This document shows, piece after piece, positions 52,221-53,097 of a stretch of 53,097 nt of DNA. The translations under genes were made by a program, and so were the position numbers. The stretch's first letter is position 1. Each line of letters starts with the position of its first letter. The stretch lies in NCBI GenBank assembly GCA_016218305.1, contig JACREJ010000017.1, positions 1 through 53,097 on the forward strand, given 5' to 3'. The notes beneath the pieces are model-generated. The model saw nothing but the letters and a program-made list of their open reading frames with translations, had not been told where the DNA came from and did no database searches. This DNA comes from Gemmatimonadota bacterium. Its GTDB lineage: Bacteria; Gemmatimonadota; Gemmatimonadetes; Gemmatimonadales; Gemmatimonadaceae.

Positions 52221-52302
52221 AAGCAGAGAAACAACAGAGAGACAACAGAGAGACAACAGACAAACAACAGAGGGGTGCCGGCATCTTGCCGCGCACCCCT
52301 CT
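52221..52302 (+). repeat. 11-bp repeat arm plus terminator after lpd (family A, locus 3)
   Basis: About four ACAACAGAGAG-type units start two bases after the lpd stop and lead into a 10-bp perfect stem (52269-52278 with 52293-52302). There is no second repeat arm, and the next gene points the same way. A degenerate CT-rich stretch (about 52325-52365) might be a decayed partner. It likely terminates the lipA-pdh-lpd operon. Confidence 0.82.
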
Positions 52303-52391
52303 CGCGTTGCGTGGGCCCCGCCTCGCTCTGTCGCACTCAGTCTCATTCTGTCGTATTCTCTCAGTGCCCATCTATTCGCTTCGGAGCTCTC

Positions 52392-53097
52392 GTGTTCCCG
52401 CGCACACCTCTCGCTGCCATCCTGCTCGCTTCGGCGGCCCTCGCCTGCTCGTCGGCGTCTCGCACCTCCACCCGTCCGGCTCCCGCCGCCGCCTGCTGCC
52501 TTGAGCTCGGCCGGCGCGTCGCCACCGATCAGCGCGTGCGCGCCATCGAGTCGCGACGCTTCACCCACGCGCAGTACTGGTCGGCGCTCGAGCCGGCCCT
52601 CAAGGCGAACGCGCTGCGCGTCACGCCGGTCGGCGCGACCACACACGGCCGGCAACTCCGCGCGATCACCTATGGTTCAGGCCCAACCACGGTCTTCCTC
52701 TGGTCACAGATGCACGGCGACGAGTCCACCGCGACGATGTCTCTGGCGGACCTGATCGCGTGGTTCGCGCTCGCCGACAACCAGCGAGACGCCGTACGCG
52801 ATCGCATCGCCTCCCAGCTCACGATCGTGATGCTCCCGATGCTCAACCCCGACGGCGCCGAGCTCTTTCAGCGGGAGAACGCCATCGGCGTGGACGTCAA
52901 CCGCGACGTGCGGCGGCTCGCCACGGCCGAGGCGCGCGTGCTCAAGGCCGTGCGCGACTCCATCAGGCCGCAGTTCGGCTTCAACCTGCACGACCAGAAC
53001 GCGCGGACGCTGGGGCGGCCCGGCAGCCAGCGCGTCGGCATCGCGCTGCTTGCCCCGGCGGCTGAGGTGACCAACGACTTCGGCCCGACGCGCGCGG
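52392..53097 (+). CDS. M14-family zinc carboxypeptidase-like protein, N-terminal part
   Basis: The first 235 codons of a gene that runs off the right edge. A signal peptide (MFPRTPLAAILLASAALACSS) suggests export, possibly as a lipoprotein with Cys19, although the lipobox is imperfect. The zinc-site pattern of M14 peptidases is visible: H108 and E111 in MHGDEST and H200 in NLHDQ, with the family segment NPDGAELF, then IGVDVNRD. The catalytic C-terminal Glu lies outside the window. GGAG lies five bases before the GTG. It probably trims peptides in the periplasm. Confidence 0.87.
   Translation, partial: MFPRTPLAAILLASAALACSSASRTSTRPAPAAACCLELGRRVATDQRVRAIESRRFTHAQYWSALEPALKANALRVTPVGATTHGRQLRAITYGSGPTTVFLWSQMHGDESTATMSLADLIAWFALADNQRDAVRDRIASQLTIVMLPMLNPDGAELFQRENAIGVDVNRDVRRLATAEARVLKAVRDSIRPQFGFNLHDQNARTLGRPGSQRVGIALLAPAAEVTNDFGPTRA

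Overview
This window is high-GC bacterial DNA with dense, overlapping genes, frequent GTG starts and few intergenic gaps. The gene set points to the Gemmatimonadota: a SARP-like regulator fused to a beta-propeller, a helicase-like protein with a GDKPR tail, an archaeal-type NurA/HerA pair and many small membrane proteins. This placement is an inference from gene content and style; no rRNA or other marker is present. I see no tRNA, CRISPR array, insertion sequence or phage gene.

Layout. 1-1248 (minus): a pterin operon (PTPS/QueD-like enzyme, FolE, start of an SDR reductase) that fits tetrahydrobiopterin synthesis. 1392-4058 (plus): two-subunit molybdenum hydroxylase. 4272-8336 (plus): a 1354-residue membrane-spanning SARP/ATPase/propeller regulator. 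8642: small membrane protein. 8826-16596 (minus): a DNA-end-processing block, nurA-herA-sbcD-sbcC-GNAT, with the four components of the archaeal resection machinery. 16634-19232: lipoprotein, stand-alone Lrp-type ligand domain, aminotransferase. 19343-21486: degenerate DEAD-box-like protein coupled to thymidine kinase. 21592-25408 and 27761-28315 (minus): type IV pilin-like proteins. 25527-27715: regulator coupled to tryptophanase. 28361-33628: coaE, gcvH, gcvP, a small membrane protein and a LipM-like octanoyltransferase. 33654-38711: complete peptide ABC transporter, convergent with a POT peptide transporter. 40529-45817: coiled-coil protein, C26 amidotransferase, two glycosyltransferases, DUF3108 protein and a deoxyhypusine-synthase-like protein. 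46444-52219: lipA-pdhA-pdhB-pdhC-lpd operon. 52392-end: partial M14 metallopeptidase.

Functional links. Lipoic acid is a theme: GcvH and PdhC carry the lipoyl lysine, LipM-like protein and LipA would make it, and GcvP, E1 and Lpd use it. Peptide use is a second theme (ABC importer, POT, tryptophanase, aminotransferase, metallopeptidase).

The most unusual structure is non-coding. Many gene ends carry short tandem repeats (an 11-bp family, two 7-bp families, a 26-bp family). Between convergent genes they form very long inverted repeats, up to 49 bp perfect per arm. Most arms are oriented the same way relative to the gene they follow, and several families occur inside the pdh operon. Other regulatory signals are a double palindromic operator before lipA, an 18-bp palindrome before the POT gene, and a recurrent TAGNTT element placed so close to some start codons that those mRNAs are probably leaderless.
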